A DNA stretch of 64,000 nucleotides from Limnobacter sp. CACIAM 66H1 (GCF_001601825.1 NZ_LUJK01000001.1:62001-126000); one strand, 5' to 3'; positions 34,688 to 43,956 are shown, counted from the stretch's first letter. Notes: a model not told the origin generated them from the sequence alone. Translations and numbers: made by a program.

Positions 34688-35832
34688 ACCACGGGCACCT
34701 CGGTGGTATTGGCCAATGCTTGCTGTTCAGGCTTCTGAACCTTCAGGTAATCGTTGGGATTGTCGCGACGCTGCGCCGCATCAACGAAGGCGATTACTTT
34801 GTCATGATCAGGTGATTTGTGGCATACCGGGTCGGCGCTGGTGGCGTCGCCTGTGATCAGGTAGGCCTGGCACCTGCAACCGCCGTAATCTTTGGCCTTG
34901 TCGGGGCAGGTTCTGCAGGGGTCCTTCATCCACGCATCGCCACGGTAACGGGTGAATCCATCGCTCTCGTACCAAATGTGTTCAACCGTGCTGGTTTTTA
35001 CATTTGGAAATTCAAAGCCGGGCAGCATGCGTGCGGCCTGGCAGGGCAAAGCGGTGCCGTCGGGGCTGATGCTGAGAAATACATTGCCCCATCCGCTCAT
35101 GCAGGGCTTGGGGGTTTTCTCGAAATAATCGGGCACCACGAACAACAATTTCATGCGGTTGCCCAACTTCTCGCGCCACACGGCTACGCGTTCTTCGGCG
35201 TGTTTTAACTGTTCATGGGTCGGAATCAGGGCAGCCTTGTTTTTAAATGCCCAGCCGTAATACTGGGTATTCGCCAGCTCCAGGTATTCAACGCCCAGTT
35301 TGACAGCCAACTCAATAATTGAATCAATGTGGTCGAGATTCAAACGATGGAGTACCACGTTCAACACCATGGGCCAACCGGCCGCTTTCACAGCGCTTGC
35401 AATTTCCAGTTTCTTGGCAAATGTTTTTGTATCACTCAGTGCATCATTTGCGGCCTGGGTTGCATCTTGAAAACTCACCTGGATGTGGTCGAGGCCAGCG
35501 GCTTTCAGGGCATCAAGCCGTGCGGGTTTCAGGCCGATGCCTGAGGTGATCAAGTTGGTGTAGTAGCCCAGTTCATGGCCATAGGCCACCAACTCTTCGA
35601 GGTCGTCTCGAAGCAAAGGCTCACCACCGGAAAAACCCAATTGAACTGCACCCAGCGCACGGGCCTGCTTCATGGTGTCTTTCCACTCGGCAGTGCTCAA
35701 TTCATGCGTGTTGGTCTTGTAATCAACCGGGTTGTAGCAGAACACACAATGCAGCGGGCAGCGGTAAGTCAGTTCAGCCAATAGCCAAAGTGGGCCAGCG
35801 GGGCGAGTGTTGGTTGAACTCACGCCTGTCAT
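34636..35832 (-). CDS. pqqE: PQQ biosynthesis radical SAM protein PqqE
   Basis: The 398-residue radical SAM enzyme has the CxxxCxxC cluster motif CPLHCVFCYNP near 29-36 and SPASM-type C-terminal cysteines (CMSGWGN, LPCQAARM, CRTCPDKAKDYGGCRCQ). It forms the carbon-carbon bond between Glu and Tyr of PqqA, the first step of PQQ synthesis. The start overlaps the pqqD stop as ATGA. Confidence 0.97.
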   Translation of the reverse strand: MTGVSSTNTRPAGPLWLLAELTYRCPLHCVFCYNPVDYKTNTHELSTAEWKDTMKQARALGAVQLGFSGGEPLLRDDLEELVAYGHELGYYTNLITSGIGLKPARLDALKAAGLDHIQVSFQDATQAANDALSDTKTFAKKLEIASAVKAAGWPMVLNVVLHRLNLDHIDSIIELAVKLGVEYLELANTQYYGWAFKNKAALIPTHEQLKHAEERVAVWREKLGNRMKLLFVVPDYFEKTPKPCMSGWGNVFLSISPDGTALPCQAARMLPGFEFPNVKTSTVEHIWYESDGFTRYRGDAWMKDPCRTCPDKAKDYGGCRCQAYLITGDATSADPVCHKSPDHDKVIAFVDAAQRRDNPNDYLKVQKPEQQALANTTEVPVVWYRSDHNSLHLSKNGT

Positions 35833-36110
35833 GCTTCCAGCCAGTTTCGTCGAGTGGCCTCTTGCAGCATGCTTCGCACATCCGCTTCCAGTCCGCTTGC
35901 GTTGAATTTCGCTTCAAGCGCAGCGACAATATCGCTCACGGTGCGCGTACCGTCACACAGCAGCAAAATTTCACTGGCGGATTGGTTCAGCTTCACCATG
36001 CCCTCTGGGTAAAGTAACACATGGGTTTTCTGCGCCTCTTCGTATTGCAGGCGAAACAGGCGGTTCAGCTTTGGGCGCTCCGGTAGCGTTGGGTTTGTCT
36101 CTGTGTTCAT
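35829..36110 (-). CDS. pqqD: PQQ biosynthesis peptide chaperone PqqD
   Basis: The true start [14 protein letters not shown] gives 93 residues; the track ORF adds residues from within pqqC. It has the PqqD core [20 protein letters not shown] and [18 protein letters not shown]. PqqD binds the PqqA precursor peptide and presents it to PqqE. Both its start and stop overlap neighbours by ATGA, so pqqC, pqqD and pqqE are translated as a chain. Confidence 0.96.
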   Translation of the reverse strand: MNTETNPTLPERPKLNRLFRLQYEEAQKTHVLLYPEGMVKLNQSASEILLLCDGTRTVSDIVAALEAKFNASGLEADVRSMLQEATRRNWLEA

Positions 36111-36832
36111 TGTTTTTTTCGTTTTGTTTTTGCTGGCTCGTTCGGATAAGCCAGTGCTATTGCATCTGACATGCTCCACAGCACATCCAGTTTAAATTGA
36201 AGAATTTCAAGCGCGCGCTCTTGTTGCGCACGGGTCTTGAAATAATTCAAAGTCACTTCCAGTCCATGTTCGACGTCGCGTTGCGCCAGGCTGATTCGTG
36301 AGCGAAAATAATTCAGTCCTTCGGCGGCAACCCATTTGTAATCTTTGGGCCAATTGCTCAGGCGCTGTTTGTGAATTTCAGGGGCGAACATCTCGGTCAG
36401 CGACGAGCACACCGCCTCTTGCCATGGCGCACGGCGCGCGAAATTCACGTAGGCGTCCACCGCAAAACGGACACCTGGCAACACCAGTTGCTGGCTCCAC
36501 AGTACATCCCTCTCAATGCCCACCGCTTCGCCCAGGCGGCTCCATGCCTCTATACCACCGGCATTGCCCTCCCAACCATCGTGGTCAAGAATACGTTGTA
36601 CCCAACGGCGGCGGGTTTCACGGTCGTCGCAGTTGGCCATCACAGCGGCGTCTTTTTGCGGAATGCAAACCTGGTAATAAAAGCGGTTGGCCACCCAACC
36701 ACGCAATTGTTCACGGCTTAATTTGCCTTCACGCATGGCCACATTGAAAGGGTGGTGTATGTGGTAGCGGTCGCCTTTGGCACGCAGACGTTCTTCGAAC
36801 TCTTTTTTACTCCACGCCTTGTTGCTGCTCAT
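36107..36832 (-). CDS. pqqC: Pyrroloquinoline-quinone synthase PqqC
   Basis: This 241-residue all-helical oxidase closes the rings and performs the final oxidation of PQQ. Family sequence is dense: [58 protein letters not shown]. The start overlaps the pqqB stop as ATGA. The lysine-rich tail (AKTKRKKQ) is ordinary variation. Confidence 0.97.
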   Translation of the reverse strand: MSSNKAWSKKEFEERLRAKGDRYHIHHPFNVAMREGKLSREQLRGWVANRFYYQVCIPQKDAAVMANCDDRETRRRWVQRILDHDGWEGNAGGIEAWSRLGEAVGIERDVLWSQQLVLPGVRFAVDAYVNFARRAPWQEAVCSSLTEMFAPEIHKQRLSNWPKDYKWVAAEGLNYFRSRISLAQRDVEHGLEVTLNYFKTRAQQERALEILQFKLDVLWSMSDAIALAYPNEPAKTKRKKQ

Positions 36833-37761
36833 GCAAGAATCTCCATGCCGTCATAAGACACTTCAATTCCATTGTCGGCCAGAATGGCGCGTTCGTCGCC
36901 ATGCTCGTACAAAATCGGGTTGGTGTTGTTGATGTGAATCAGGATTTTGCGCTGGTGCTCGAATTGGCGAAGCTGACTGATCATGCCTGAACCACGCTTG
37001 CCTGGTTTGTCGGTTTGCGGCAGGTGGCCCATATCGGCTGCCATTTTTGTTGAGAAACCCTGTGTGACCATTTCGTCTTCGGTCCAGAACGTGCCGTCCA
37101 CCATCAACACGTCAGCTTGTTGCATGTAGGGCAGAATATCGGGCGTAATTTCTCCGAGGCCCGGCGCATAAAAAACCTTCTTGCCCGTGTTGATGTCTTC
37201 GATCAGCAAGCCAATGTTGTCGCCACGGCGTTGCGCATATCGGTTCGGCGAATAGGGCGGCGCTTTGCTGATCAATGGAATTGATTTGATCTTGATGCTG
37301 TCCATCGGGCTGATGGTGAGGGGGTCGTCGCATTCGGTACACAAAGGTGTCCATTTCACGCCGCAATAAAATCCCAAAGTGGGTACCAAGGGCAAACCAT
37401 TGGTGAGGTCTTCCCACACTGCGGGAGTGGTGTAAAGGCGCATGGGTATTTTGCCTTCACGCATCATCAACAGGCCAGTGGTGTGGTCAAATTGCGCGTC
37501 CATCAAAATGACGGCAGAAATACCGGTGTCGCGTGGTCCTCTATTGGGTTGTAACTCTGGGGTATTTTTGATTTGCGCAAGAATATCGGGCGACGCGTTC
37601 ACGAGAATCCAGTTGGCCGACCCGTCCGATATGGCAATCGACGACTGGGTGCGCGCAGTGTATCCAGGCGCTCTGGCCCTGACAGCTTGGCAGTTGTTGC
37701 AGTTACAGTTCCATTGTGGGAACCCTCCGCCTGCTGCGGAACCCAGAACTTTGATTTTCAT
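36829..37761 (-). CDS. pqqB: PQQ biosynthesis protein PqqB
   Basis: The 310-residue metallo-beta-lactamase-fold protein has N-terminal [18 protein letters not shown], the PqqB hallmark, and metal-site stretches [24 protein letters not shown] and HINNTNPIL. It hydroxylates the Tyr moiety of the cross-linked intermediate in current models. It follows pqqA after a hairpin that may limit readthrough. Confidence 0.97.
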   Translation of the reverse strand: MKIKVLGSAAGGGFPQWNCNCNNCQAVRARAPGYTARTQSSIAISDGSANWILVNASPDILAQIKNTPELQPNRGPRDTGISAVILMDAQFDHTTGLLMMREGKIPMRLYTTPAVWEDLTNGLPLVPTLGFYCGVKWTPLCTECDDPLTISPMDSIKIKSIPLISKAPPYSPNRYAQRRGDNIGLLIEDINTGKKVFYAPGLGEITPDILPYMQQADVLMVDGTFWTEDEMVTQGFSTKMAADMGHLPQTDKPGKRGSGMISQLRQFEHQRKILIHINNTNPILYEHGDERAILADNGIEVSYDGMEILA

Positions 37762-37781
37762 AGTTGCTTTTTTTCAGGGGT

Positions 37782-37818
37782 AAAAAAAGCCCCGCCAGCC
37801 GAAAGGCTATCCGGGGCT
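37782..37818 (-). terminator. Attenuator-like hairpin between pqqA and pqqB
   Basis: On the transcript, AGCCCCGG-AT-AGCC pairs with GGCT-GG-CGGGGCT and is followed by seven U. This is an intrinsic terminator inside the operon. Partial readthrough would give an excess of pqqA message over pqqB-E. Confidence 0.85.
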
Positions 37819-37833
37819 GTGCGAACCGTCAAA

Positions 37834-37908
37834 TTAACGGTTGGCGATGTACATGGTGATTTCGAAACCGAAACGCATGTCAACGAATGATGGTGTAGTC
37901 CACTGCAT
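37834..37908 (-). CDS. pqqA: PQQ precursor peptide PqqA
   Basis: This 24-residue peptide, too short for the ORF track, reads MQWTTPSFVDMRFGFEITMY ending IANR. Glu16 and Tyr20 in the required ExxxY spacing are the atoms that become PQQ. An AGGAGG ribosome site lies eight bases before the ATG. It is the first gene of the pqq operon. Confidence 0.97.
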   Translation of the reverse strand: MQWTTPSFVDMRFGFEITMYIANR

Positions 37909-38006
37909 GAAAAATCCTCCTTTTGCTTTATTGAAATGCACCTTGGCTCACGGCTAGGGTGAAGAACTTGGCTTGCGCCGTTTTGTTCGTCCTCAGAGTG
38001 TGAATA

Positions 38007-38021
38007 GCAATTCCCGTGCCT
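38007..38021 (-). promoter_or_regulatory. Sigma-54 promoter of pqqA
   Basis: The minus strand reads AGGCACGGGAATTGC, matching the consensus with GG-N10-GC spacing about 100 bp before pqqA. Activator-type sites lie 55-90 bp further upstream. Confidence 0.82.
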
Positions 38022-38075
38022 TAGGGGGCCGTCTGTCGGCATTTTTGTAATGTGGAAAATGTGCGCTGGAGTTGA

Positions 38076-38110
38076 TGTTTCAGTTGTTCAAACTGTTGCA
38101 GTTTGAAACA
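38076..38110 (-). promoter_or_regulatory. Tandem TGTTNCA/TGAAACA activator sites upstream of pqqA
   Basis: TGTTTCAGTTGTTCAAACTG leads into TGTTGCA-GTT-TGAAACA. The second unit is a full TGTTNCA-N3-TGAAACA inverted repeat, the type bound by AcoR-like activators; the first is a weaker unit. The gap 37909-38179 otherwise holds only the promoter and the porin terminator. Confidence 0.75.
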
Positions 38111-38116
38111 CCCAGC

Positions 38117-38152
38117 AAAAAGGCGCGAACCTTTTGAGTTCGCGCCTTAGGA
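38117..38152 (-). terminator. Terminator of the porin gene
   Basis: AAGGCGCGAAC pairs with GTTCGCGCCTT around a 7-nt loop. On the minus strand it is followed by TTTTTGC, so it ends porin transcripts 25 bp after the stop. Confidence 0.85.
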
Positions 38153-38179
38153 CAATCGTTAACGGAGGGTGGTTAACGA

Positions 38180-39370
38180 TCAGAAGAACAAGATCGCGCC
38201 GACTGCGATTGTGTTCTCTTCACCCTTTGGTGTACCAGCGGGTGCAAAGCGATACTGCTCTTCGCGGGTGATGTATTCACCAGCGATGGTCAGACTTGGT
38301 GTCAGGTTGTGATACACGCCGAGAACCAACTGGCTTGTCTCGTCCAGCATGATTGCTGCATCATTGCTTGTAGCGTCCAGAGTGGATGCGCCGTAGTTAA
38401 TACCAAATTTGGTGTTGCCCACTTTGTATGTGGCTTGCACCAAGTAGCCGTCAGAATCACGCTCTTGGCCTTGGAGGTCCGCGCCACCAAATCCAATCAA
38501 AGTGGTACCCAAGCCTTCACCAGTGAAGTAATTGCCCACTAAACCCAGGTTACCAAAGTTCAGCGCCGCGCCAACTTCATACCCGGCGATGTCGCTCTGG
38601 GCATTGTTACCTGTGACAGCGGGATCGTCTGGCAATGAGTCGCGGCTTTGATTAATCAAAGCGCCCCATACCTTGCCTGCGTCACCCAAGCTGTATGTTG
38701 CCAAGGCTTGCAATCCAGGTGAGTCTGCTTCGCCACGTGGGGTTTTAGGCTGGAATACACCGGCAGACAAGCTAAGGTTGCCGATGGCTGGGGTGGTGTA
38801 AGTAATCTGAGGCTGGAACTCAGTATAGATGTAGCCCGCGCCAATAGAACCCAATGTGGTGTTCAAGGCACCATTAAAGCCAGAGCCGCCACCAACAGCC
38901 AGCAATGACATATCATTCAAAATTGCGTTTTGACCGAATAGACCAATGTCACGACCGGCCTTGATTGTACCCATGCTCTCATTGCCGAACTGCAAGAACA
39001 CACGGCGTTGGTCACCAACCAACTGGCCGGACGTGCCAGTACCCGCGCCAGTGAAAGTTGTGCCTGGATCGATAGAAATCACGGCCTTCAAGTCGTAGCC
39101 GGCCTGTTTGGTCGATGCTGAGAAAATAATAAAGCCGGGCAGCAGACCGTTTTGGATTGAAGTGCGGTCTTGTCCAGTTGCAGTGCCGCCGCAAACGCCC
39201 AAAGCGCCGTCAGCTGCTGCACCGGCATTGTCGCAACTCGTCGTGTTGTAGTAAGCGTTTACCGAGCCGGAAATGTCCATTTCCCACTCGCCGGCCTTGA
39301 AGCCGATCGCGTGTGCCGAGGTCCCCATTGCTGCCAAGATGGAAGCTGCTACTAATTTTTTGCTGATCAT
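38180..39370 (-). CDS. Outer-membrane porin
   Basis: The 396-residue protein has a signal peptide (MISKKLVAASILAAMGTSAHA) and a beta-barrel of Burkholderiales general-porin type, beginning IGFKAGEWEMDISGSVNAYY and ending TIAVGAILFF. It would let small hydrophilic molecules such as short alcohols into the periplasm. A near-perfect sigma-54 promoter and a TGTCACAAAACTGTC site lie upstream, so it appears to be an inducible member of the alcohol regulon and not a housekeeping porin. Confidence 0.85.
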   Translation of the reverse strand: MISKKLVAASILAAMGTSAHAIGFKAGEWEMDISGSVNAYYNTTSCDNAGAAADGALGVCGGTATGQDRTSIQNGLLPGFIIFSASTKQAGYDLKAVISIDPGTTFTGAGTGTSGQLVGDQRRVFLQFGNESMGTIKAGRDIGLFGQNAILNDMSLLAVGGGSGFNGALNTTLGSIGAGYIYTEFQPQITYTTPAIGNLSLSAGVFQPKTPRGEADSPGLQALATYSLGDAGKVWGALINQSRDSLPDDPAVTGNNAQSDIAGYEVGAALNFGNLGLVGNYFTGEGLGTTLIGFGGADLQGQERDSDGYLVQATYKVGNTKFGINYGASTLDATSNDAAIMLDETSQLVLGVYHNLTPSLTIAGEYITREEQYRFAPAGTPKGEENTIAVGAILFF

Positions 39371-39470
39371 AAGATCAACCCTCCAGTTTTAGTTTTTAAA
39401 GGTTGTTGCTTGTTTGTCTTCTAAAGCTCGCCAACACACCGCAGAGTAGCGCTGGCTTGAGGGGACTAGG

Positions 39471-39485
39471 GCAAAAGACATGCCA
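39471..39485 (-). promoter_or_regulatory. Sigma-54 promoter of the porin
   Basis: The minus strand reads TGGCATGTCTTTTGC with exact spacing, about 100 bp before the start codon. The AT-rich stretch 39486-39535 between it and the repeat could hold an IHF site. Confidence 0.85.
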
Positions 39486-39617
39486 GTATTTAAGTTATTG
39501 ATTTTATGGAAATAAATATAAATGTAGGGCTTTTGATGACAGGATGAGGCAGTGCAGTTGCTTTGCGCCAGGCGGTGCGCTTTGAAACAGGATTGTGTGT
39601 GGCTGGAGCAGGTGGAT

Positions 39618-39632
39618 GACAGTTTTGTGACA
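39618..39632 (-). promoter_or_regulatory. Repeat TGTCACAAAACTGTC, copy 3
   Basis: The plus strand reads GACAGTTTTGTGACA, the exact complement of the repeat at 21567 and 29398, about 135 bp upstream of the porin promoter. CAACTGTTCAGG follows on the plus strand. Confidence 0.65.
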
Positions 39633-39651
39633 ACTGTTCAGGTGTTTTGTG

Positions 39652-39685
39652 CCAAAAAAAACCACCCGATAATCGGGTGGTTTTT
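39652..39685. terminator. Bidirectional terminator after the sigma-54 activator gene
   Basis: AACCACCCGAT-AATCGGGTGGTT is flanked by nine A on one side and TTTTT on the other, so it can end transcripts from either strand. It closes the activator gene, whose stop is at 39722. Confidence 0.85.
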
Positions 39686-39721
39686 AGTTGCAATGTGCAG
39701 CTTGGTGCTATGTATTATTGG

Positions 39722-42130
39722 CTACTTCGAATTCAAGCGTCTATAAATGGTATTCCGGGAAATTCCCAGCATTCTCGCAGCAGCACTCACGTTGCCTCTG
39801 CAGGTTTCCAAGGCGTCCTGAATTGCTCGCGATTCCAAATCGTCCAGGTTAATCGGGTTGTCCACTGGGGCCCTCGCAGTGGCTTGGCGTGAGCCCAGAT
39901 AACCTTGGGCACGGGCATCATAGGCCCGTGTGTCGTAGCTGTCTTCCCTGAAGCGTGGCGCCTGTGGCAGCGTCTCCGCCAGTTCTTCACGATTGGCGAG
40001 CTTCTGGCTGTGCGTCCAGCTGTCAAATCGACCTTCCCTGAATTTGCTGAAGGTTTGATCCAGGCCGCTGCCCTTGGGTGTTGCCCCTGGCCGATGATGA
40101 ACCTGCACTTCAAATGCGCTGGCTCGGCTTTTTGAGGGAAAAGCGGGTGCGTTGTTGCGAGGCGGAGCCGCAATTTTGGTTTGCATTGAGAAATTGCTGC
40201 GAACACTGAATTGAGGGCGCGTACTGGCCACTGGTGCGCTAGCAGGTGCGGTGTGAAGATTTTCTTCGGGTTGAGCCGGCGCCTGATCCGCTTGTCTGGT
40301 TTTGTTGTCCAGTCGCAAAGCGTGCCATTCGTCGAGGAAGTCATCGGGCAGGTGATCCCACTCAATGGTCTCTGCTTCATCCGTCATTACGCTGGCTGTG
40401 CGCAAAATATTCGTCAGCTGGCGAATATTGCCTGGCCATGCGTGAGTCGTGAATGCCTTCATCACCTCAGGTGATACTCGTATGCGTGGATTGTGCGATT
40501 CATTCTCCAGAATTCGATGAATGATTTTCTGCAAGTCGGTTCGCTCACGCAAGGCCGGGATTCGTACCACCAAACCATGCAAACGGTAATACAAGTCTTC
40601 GCGGAAGTGTCCTGTTGCAATTTGATCGCGCAGATTGCGGTGTGTGGCGCAAATGACTTGCAAGTTCACTGGAATGCTTTTTTGGCTACCCAGCGGCGTC
40701 ACCACTCTTTCCTGCAAAACCCTCAACAATCGGGCTTGCAGCGAAATTGGCATGTCTCCGATTTCATCGAGGAACAGGGTTCCGCCATTCGCCTGGAGAA
40801 TTCGACCTTGTGATCCTTTCTTCTTCGCTCCAGTGAAGGCGCCATCCTCGTATCCGAAAAGCTCGGACTCAATCAGGGTTTCCGGTATTGATGCACAATT
40901 CACAGCCACAAAGGGCTTGTCCGCGCGTGGTGAATCGTTGTGGATGGCCTGTGCCAGAATTTCTTTGCCTGTGCCGGTCTCGCCAAGAATCAGGATGGGA
41001 ATGTCCTTGTCGATGACTTTGCCCACTTTTTCGATGATTTTTGCCACTTGGGGGTCGCCTGTATTCAGATACTTCAGGCTGGAGAGGTGGCGACTTTTTT
41101 GGCAAGTGGTGTTTGACTTCAGAGATACCTGGTTTGGCTGTTGACTGACGCTGGGCTCCACATGGTTTTTGACCAGACCCACCGAGTCGAAAATGCGACC
41201 ACGCCCCACGCTGCCCAGACTGGCTCGCGCAGTGACCTGATTGCCGTTGTGCAAGCACAAAATCAACGGGATCGGATTGCAGGTGCGATAGTGGTCAATC
41301 AGCGCCGACAAAGGCATGCCGAACAGCGAACTGAATGTATGGCTTTTCAGTGCATTGGCGGACATGCCGAATTGCACCATGGCTGCACGGTTGGCCGCAA
41401 GGAATTTGCCCGCAGGCGAGAAGGCTGCTGCACCTTCCACCACAGATCCCAGAAACTCTCCGCGCTGGTGAAACTGAACAATAATCGCGTCCTGAAACGA
41501 GCTGTTGAACAGATGGTTTTCAATCATCTGCGCCGACATTCGCACCAAGCCCATGGTGTGGCGGTGGTAGCTGCGGTAGTCGCCGGTTACATCCAGCACG
41601 CCGATGGCCACACCGTTCGGATCAAAGATTGGCGCCGCCGAACAAGTCAGGAACCGATTCACATCCAGAAAGTGGTCCTGGCCATGAACCACAGTGGGCA
41701 GCTCTTCAATCAGCGCAGTACCAATCGCATTGGTGCCCTTGTGTTCTTCACTCCAGGTAACTCCAGGAGCAAGGGCGACTTTCTGTGCTTTGACCAAAAA
41801 GTCGTCATCGCCGAGCGATTCAATAATGGTTCCGCTGGCATCGGTCAGCAGCACCATGCTGTGTGTATTGACCACCTGCTCGTACAGGGTTTCCATGAAG
41901 GGCAGGGCACACGACTTCAACCGGTTGTTTTTCTCGATTAACTCTTTCAGCGCGCTGCTGGGCGGCGGGGCCATGTCTACCTTGGAAGTGGTGTCCAAGC
42001 CTGCTGCTGTGGAGCGCTGGTGTGCACGTCGGATAAATTCCAGGTGTCCCTCTGTACCTGGGTCGATCAGTTCAATCACTTGGGCGTTGGATGCGAGGCT
42101 GCCGCCATCCCGCTCGGATAAGAATGCCAT
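39722..42130 (-). CDS. Sigma-54-dependent activator, AcoR-like
   Basis: The 802-residue enhancer-binding protein has an N-terminal GAF sensor region (about 60-215, VLLTDASGTIIESLGDDDFL; SEEHKGTNAIGTAL), a PAS-like stretch (about 225-300), a central AAA+ domain with Walker A GETGTGKE and sigma-54 contact loop GAFTGA, and a C-terminal Fis helix-turn-helix (NVSAAARMLGISRNTIYRRL). The linker before the Fis domain is unusually long (about 120 residues, basic and disordered). AcoR-type proteins respond to small alcohols, ketones or aldehydes. It is the obvious candidate to drive the sigma-54 promoters of this island. Confidence 0.93.
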   Translation of the reverse strand: MAFLSERDGGSLASNAQVIELIDPGTEGHLEFIRRAHQRSTAAGLDTTSKVDMAPPPSSALKELIEKNNRLKSCALPFMETLYEQVVNTHSMVLLTDASGTIIESLGDDDFLVKAQKVALAPGVTWSEEHKGTNAIGTALIEELPTVVHGQDHFLDVNRFLTCSAAPIFDPNGVAIGVLDVTGDYRSYHRHTMGLVRMSAQMIENHLFNSSFQDAIIVQFHQRGEFLGSVVEGAAAFSPAGKFLAANRAAMVQFGMSANALKSHTFSSLFGMPLSALIDHYRTCNPIPLILCLHNGNQVTARASLGSVGRGRIFDSVGLVKNHVEPSVSQQPNQVSLKSNTTCQKSRHLSSLKYLNTGDPQVAKIIEKVGKVIDKDIPILILGETGTGKEILAQAIHNDSPRADKPFVAVNCASIPETLIESELFGYEDGAFTGAKKKGSQGRILQANGGTLFLDEIGDMPISLQARLLRVLQERVVTPLGSQKSIPVNLQVICATHRNLRDQIATGHFREDLYYRLHGLVVRIPALRERTDLQKIIHRILENESHNPRIRVSPEVMKAFTTHAWPGNIRQLTNILRTASVMTDEAETIEWDHLPDDFLDEWHALRLDNKTRQADQAPAQPEENLHTAPASAPVASTRPQFSVRSNFSMQTKIAAPPRNNAPAFPSKSRASAFEVQVHHRPGATPKGSGLDQTFSKFREGRFDSWTHSQKLANREELAETLPQAPRFREDSYDTRAYDARAQGYLGSRQATARAPVDNPINLDDLESRAIQDALETCRGNVSAAARMLGISRNTIYRRLNSK

Positions 42131-42270
42131 CCATGTCTCCTGCTTCTAGTGGTGCTGCGTTTTATAGGTATGTTTTTGGGTGCAACTTGAAGCGCTGAAT
42201 ATTTTTGTTTCTATTGGTGATTCAGCTGCCATGTTCCTCAATGCAAGCACTGTGCCAACTCAATTCAATG

Positions 42271-42287
42271 TGTTTCAGAATGAAACA
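42271..42287 (+). promoter_or_regulatory. Activator site upstream of pedF
   Basis: TGTTTCA-GAA-TGAAACA is a perfect inverted repeat of AcoR-type form, 99 bp before the pedF sigma-54 promoter. In the 42131-42445 gap it also lies near the activator's own start, so autoregulation is possible. Confidence 0.8.
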
Positions 42288-42385
42288 CCTTTTGATGAAA
42301 AGTAGCACAGATCGAACGCTGAAGCCATAGAGTTCGCCATATGTCACAATTGGTAAAACTAATTCACAAATCCGAACGGATAGGG

Positions 42386-42400
42386 TGGCATGGGGATTGC
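42386..42400 (+). promoter_or_regulatory. Sigma-54 promoter of pedF
   Basis: TGGCATGGGGATTGC is essentially consensus with exact GG-N10-GC spacing, 46 bp before the pedF start. Confidence 0.9.
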
Positions 42401-42445
42401 AACGACTATCGCGTGTTGATCATTCTTAGAAATACAGGAGTTGTG

Positions 42446-42901
42446 ATGTTAGTTCGTAAAGCCCTAGTGGCAACCATTTTTTCAATTGCTGCCTCGGTGG
42501 CGATGGCCCATGGTGACGTAACCCCGCAGGTTGTGGATGTGTCCACCCTCAAGCCGCTGGGCGATGACATGCTGGAAACCAATCCCTACACCGGCGACAA
42601 GGAAGCAATTCGCGTGGGTAGCTCTGCATACAACCAGAACTGTGCGCGCTGTCATGGCCTTGAGGCAGTCAGTGGAGGCATTTCTCCCGACCTTCGCAAA
42701 ATGAACACCGAATGCGATTCCTTCGCGGGCAAAAAAGCCAAAGAACAATGCAAGGTGGAAATTGATACTTATTACCGCAACTCGGTGCTGGGTGGCAAGG
42801 TGCGTGGTGACAGGGTTTACATGCCAGCTTTCGCCGGCATTTTGAGCCAAGAGGCCATTTGGGCGATCAAGGCCTACGTCGAAACCCGCAAGTACGAGTA
42901 A
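42446..42901 (+). CDS. pedF: Cytochrome c-550 PedF
   Basis: The true start MLVRKALVATIF (AGGAG upstream) gives 151 residues; the track ORF adds the promoter region. After a signal peptide (to AMA) there is a single haem site CARCHGLEA and a C-terminal Met ligand region RVYMPAFAGIL. PedF-type cytochromes accept electrons from PQQ alcohol dehydrogenases. It is first in a two-gene unit with the binding protein. Confidence 0.93.
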   Translation: MLVRKALVATIFSIAASVAMAHGDVTPQVVDVSTLKPLGDDMLETNPYTGDKEAIRVGSSAYNQNCARCHGLEAVSGGISPDLRKMNTECDSFAGKKAKEQCKVEIDTYYRNSVLGGKVRGDRVYMPAFAGILSQEAIWAIKAYVETRKYE

Positions 42902-43015
42902 TCACTGGCGCGGCTCTACAGGGTGGGTCGGCGAACTGAGATGCCGCCCCCTCTGCCTTATCAAATATCTATTCAGAATAAAAGTGCATCCAAGGCACTA
43001 CCATCAGGAGACCTT

Positions 43016-43888
43016 ATGAATGCTTTCAATTCGAAGTGCAAATCCCCGTTGATTAAATGGTTGGGTGCAGTTGCGCTGGGCTTTTCAATTCAGTTCGGCG
43101 CGGCTGCCCAAGAACTTAGCGATTGGGCCAAAGTACAGGCCTCAGGCGTGCTGACTGTCGCCGTTTACAATTATTTGGCACCCTATTCTCACGAAGGCAA
43201 GGGGATTGACGTGGATATCGCCAAAGCCCTGGCGGCCAAGTTGGGCCTGGGTTTGCGGGTGCGTCCATTTACGGAAGATGAAGAGTTTTCGGATGACATC
43301 CGAAATATGGTGACCCGTGGCCACTACCTGGCCGGAGCGCCGGCAGATGTTTTGATGCACGCGCCAGTGGATGCGTACATCATGCAGAAAGAAGATCAGG
43401 CGCTGTTCTTCTCTCCCTATACCCGGGACGATATTTTCGTGGCGCGTAACATCAAGAAGTTGCCCACGCTGGACAGCCTGAAACCTTTTTCAGAGGCCGG
43501 TAACAAGATAGGCGCCGAAGCGGCAGCCCTGCCCAGCATTATGTTGGCAGGGGCGGATGGTGCCGCTTATGCGGACAACCTTGTGAACTTCAAAACCCCG
43601 AAAGAGGCCGTGGATGCCATGGTCAATGGCGAACTGGTGGCTGTCATGGCGACCAAAGCCGAGCTGGAGTGGGCCTTGCACCAGCATCCAGACAAGAAGG
43701 CAGATTATTTCGTATCCAAAGTTCCGCACAATTCTCTGCCACCCAAAGGTTGGGCTGTGGGCATGGCCACCAAGAAAAGCAACAAGGAATTGGCTGAAAA
43801 ACTGACTGTGGCCATGAATGAGCTGAAGGAGAGTGGTGAGCTGGAGAAGATTTTCGCGAACTATGGCGTGAAGTACATGAGGCCATGA
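43016..43888 (+). CDS. Quinoprotein-associated periplasmic binding protein
   Basis: From MNAFNSKCKSPL the protein is 290 residues with a signal peptide and the solute-binding fold of the group always found beside quinoprotein alcohol dehydrogenases (LTVAVYNYLAPYSHEGKGID; PADVLMHAPVDAYI). No matching permease is encoded next to it. It may act as a periplasmic chaperone or relay and not in import. It follows pedF by 114 bp and ends in a terminator. Confidence 0.85.
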   Translation: MNAFNSKCKSPLIKWLGAVALGFSIQFGAAAQELSDWAKVQASGVLTVAVYNYLAPYSHEGKGIDVDIAKALAAKLGLGLRVRPFTEDEEFSDDIRNMVTRGHYLAGAPADVLMHAPVDAYIMQKEDQALFFSPYTRDDIFVARNIKKLPTLDSLKPFSEAGNKIGAEAAALPSIMLAGADGAAYADNLVNFKTPKEAVDAMVNGELVAVMATKAELEWALHQHPDKKADYFVSKVPHNSLPPKGWAVGMATKKSNKELAEKLTVAMNELKESGELEKIFANYGVKYMRP

Positions 43889-43917
43889 CTCGGTGTTGAG
43901 GCCTGACAAGCTGTGAA

Positions 43918-43947
43918 GGCCCTGCAATTCTGCGGGGCTTTTTTTCA
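43918..43947 (+). terminator. Terminator after the binding-protein gene
   Basis: GCCCTGCA-ATTC-TGCGGGGC followed by seven T forms an intrinsic terminator, placed just before the activator site of the next operon. Confidence 0.85.
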
Positions 43948-43956
43948 TGGGACAGT

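Noticed and set aside
21567-39632. Insertion-sequence remnant as the source of the 15-bp repeat
   Set aside because: The copies have no common flanks beyond about 19 bp, no transposase remnants and consistent placement upstream of promoters.
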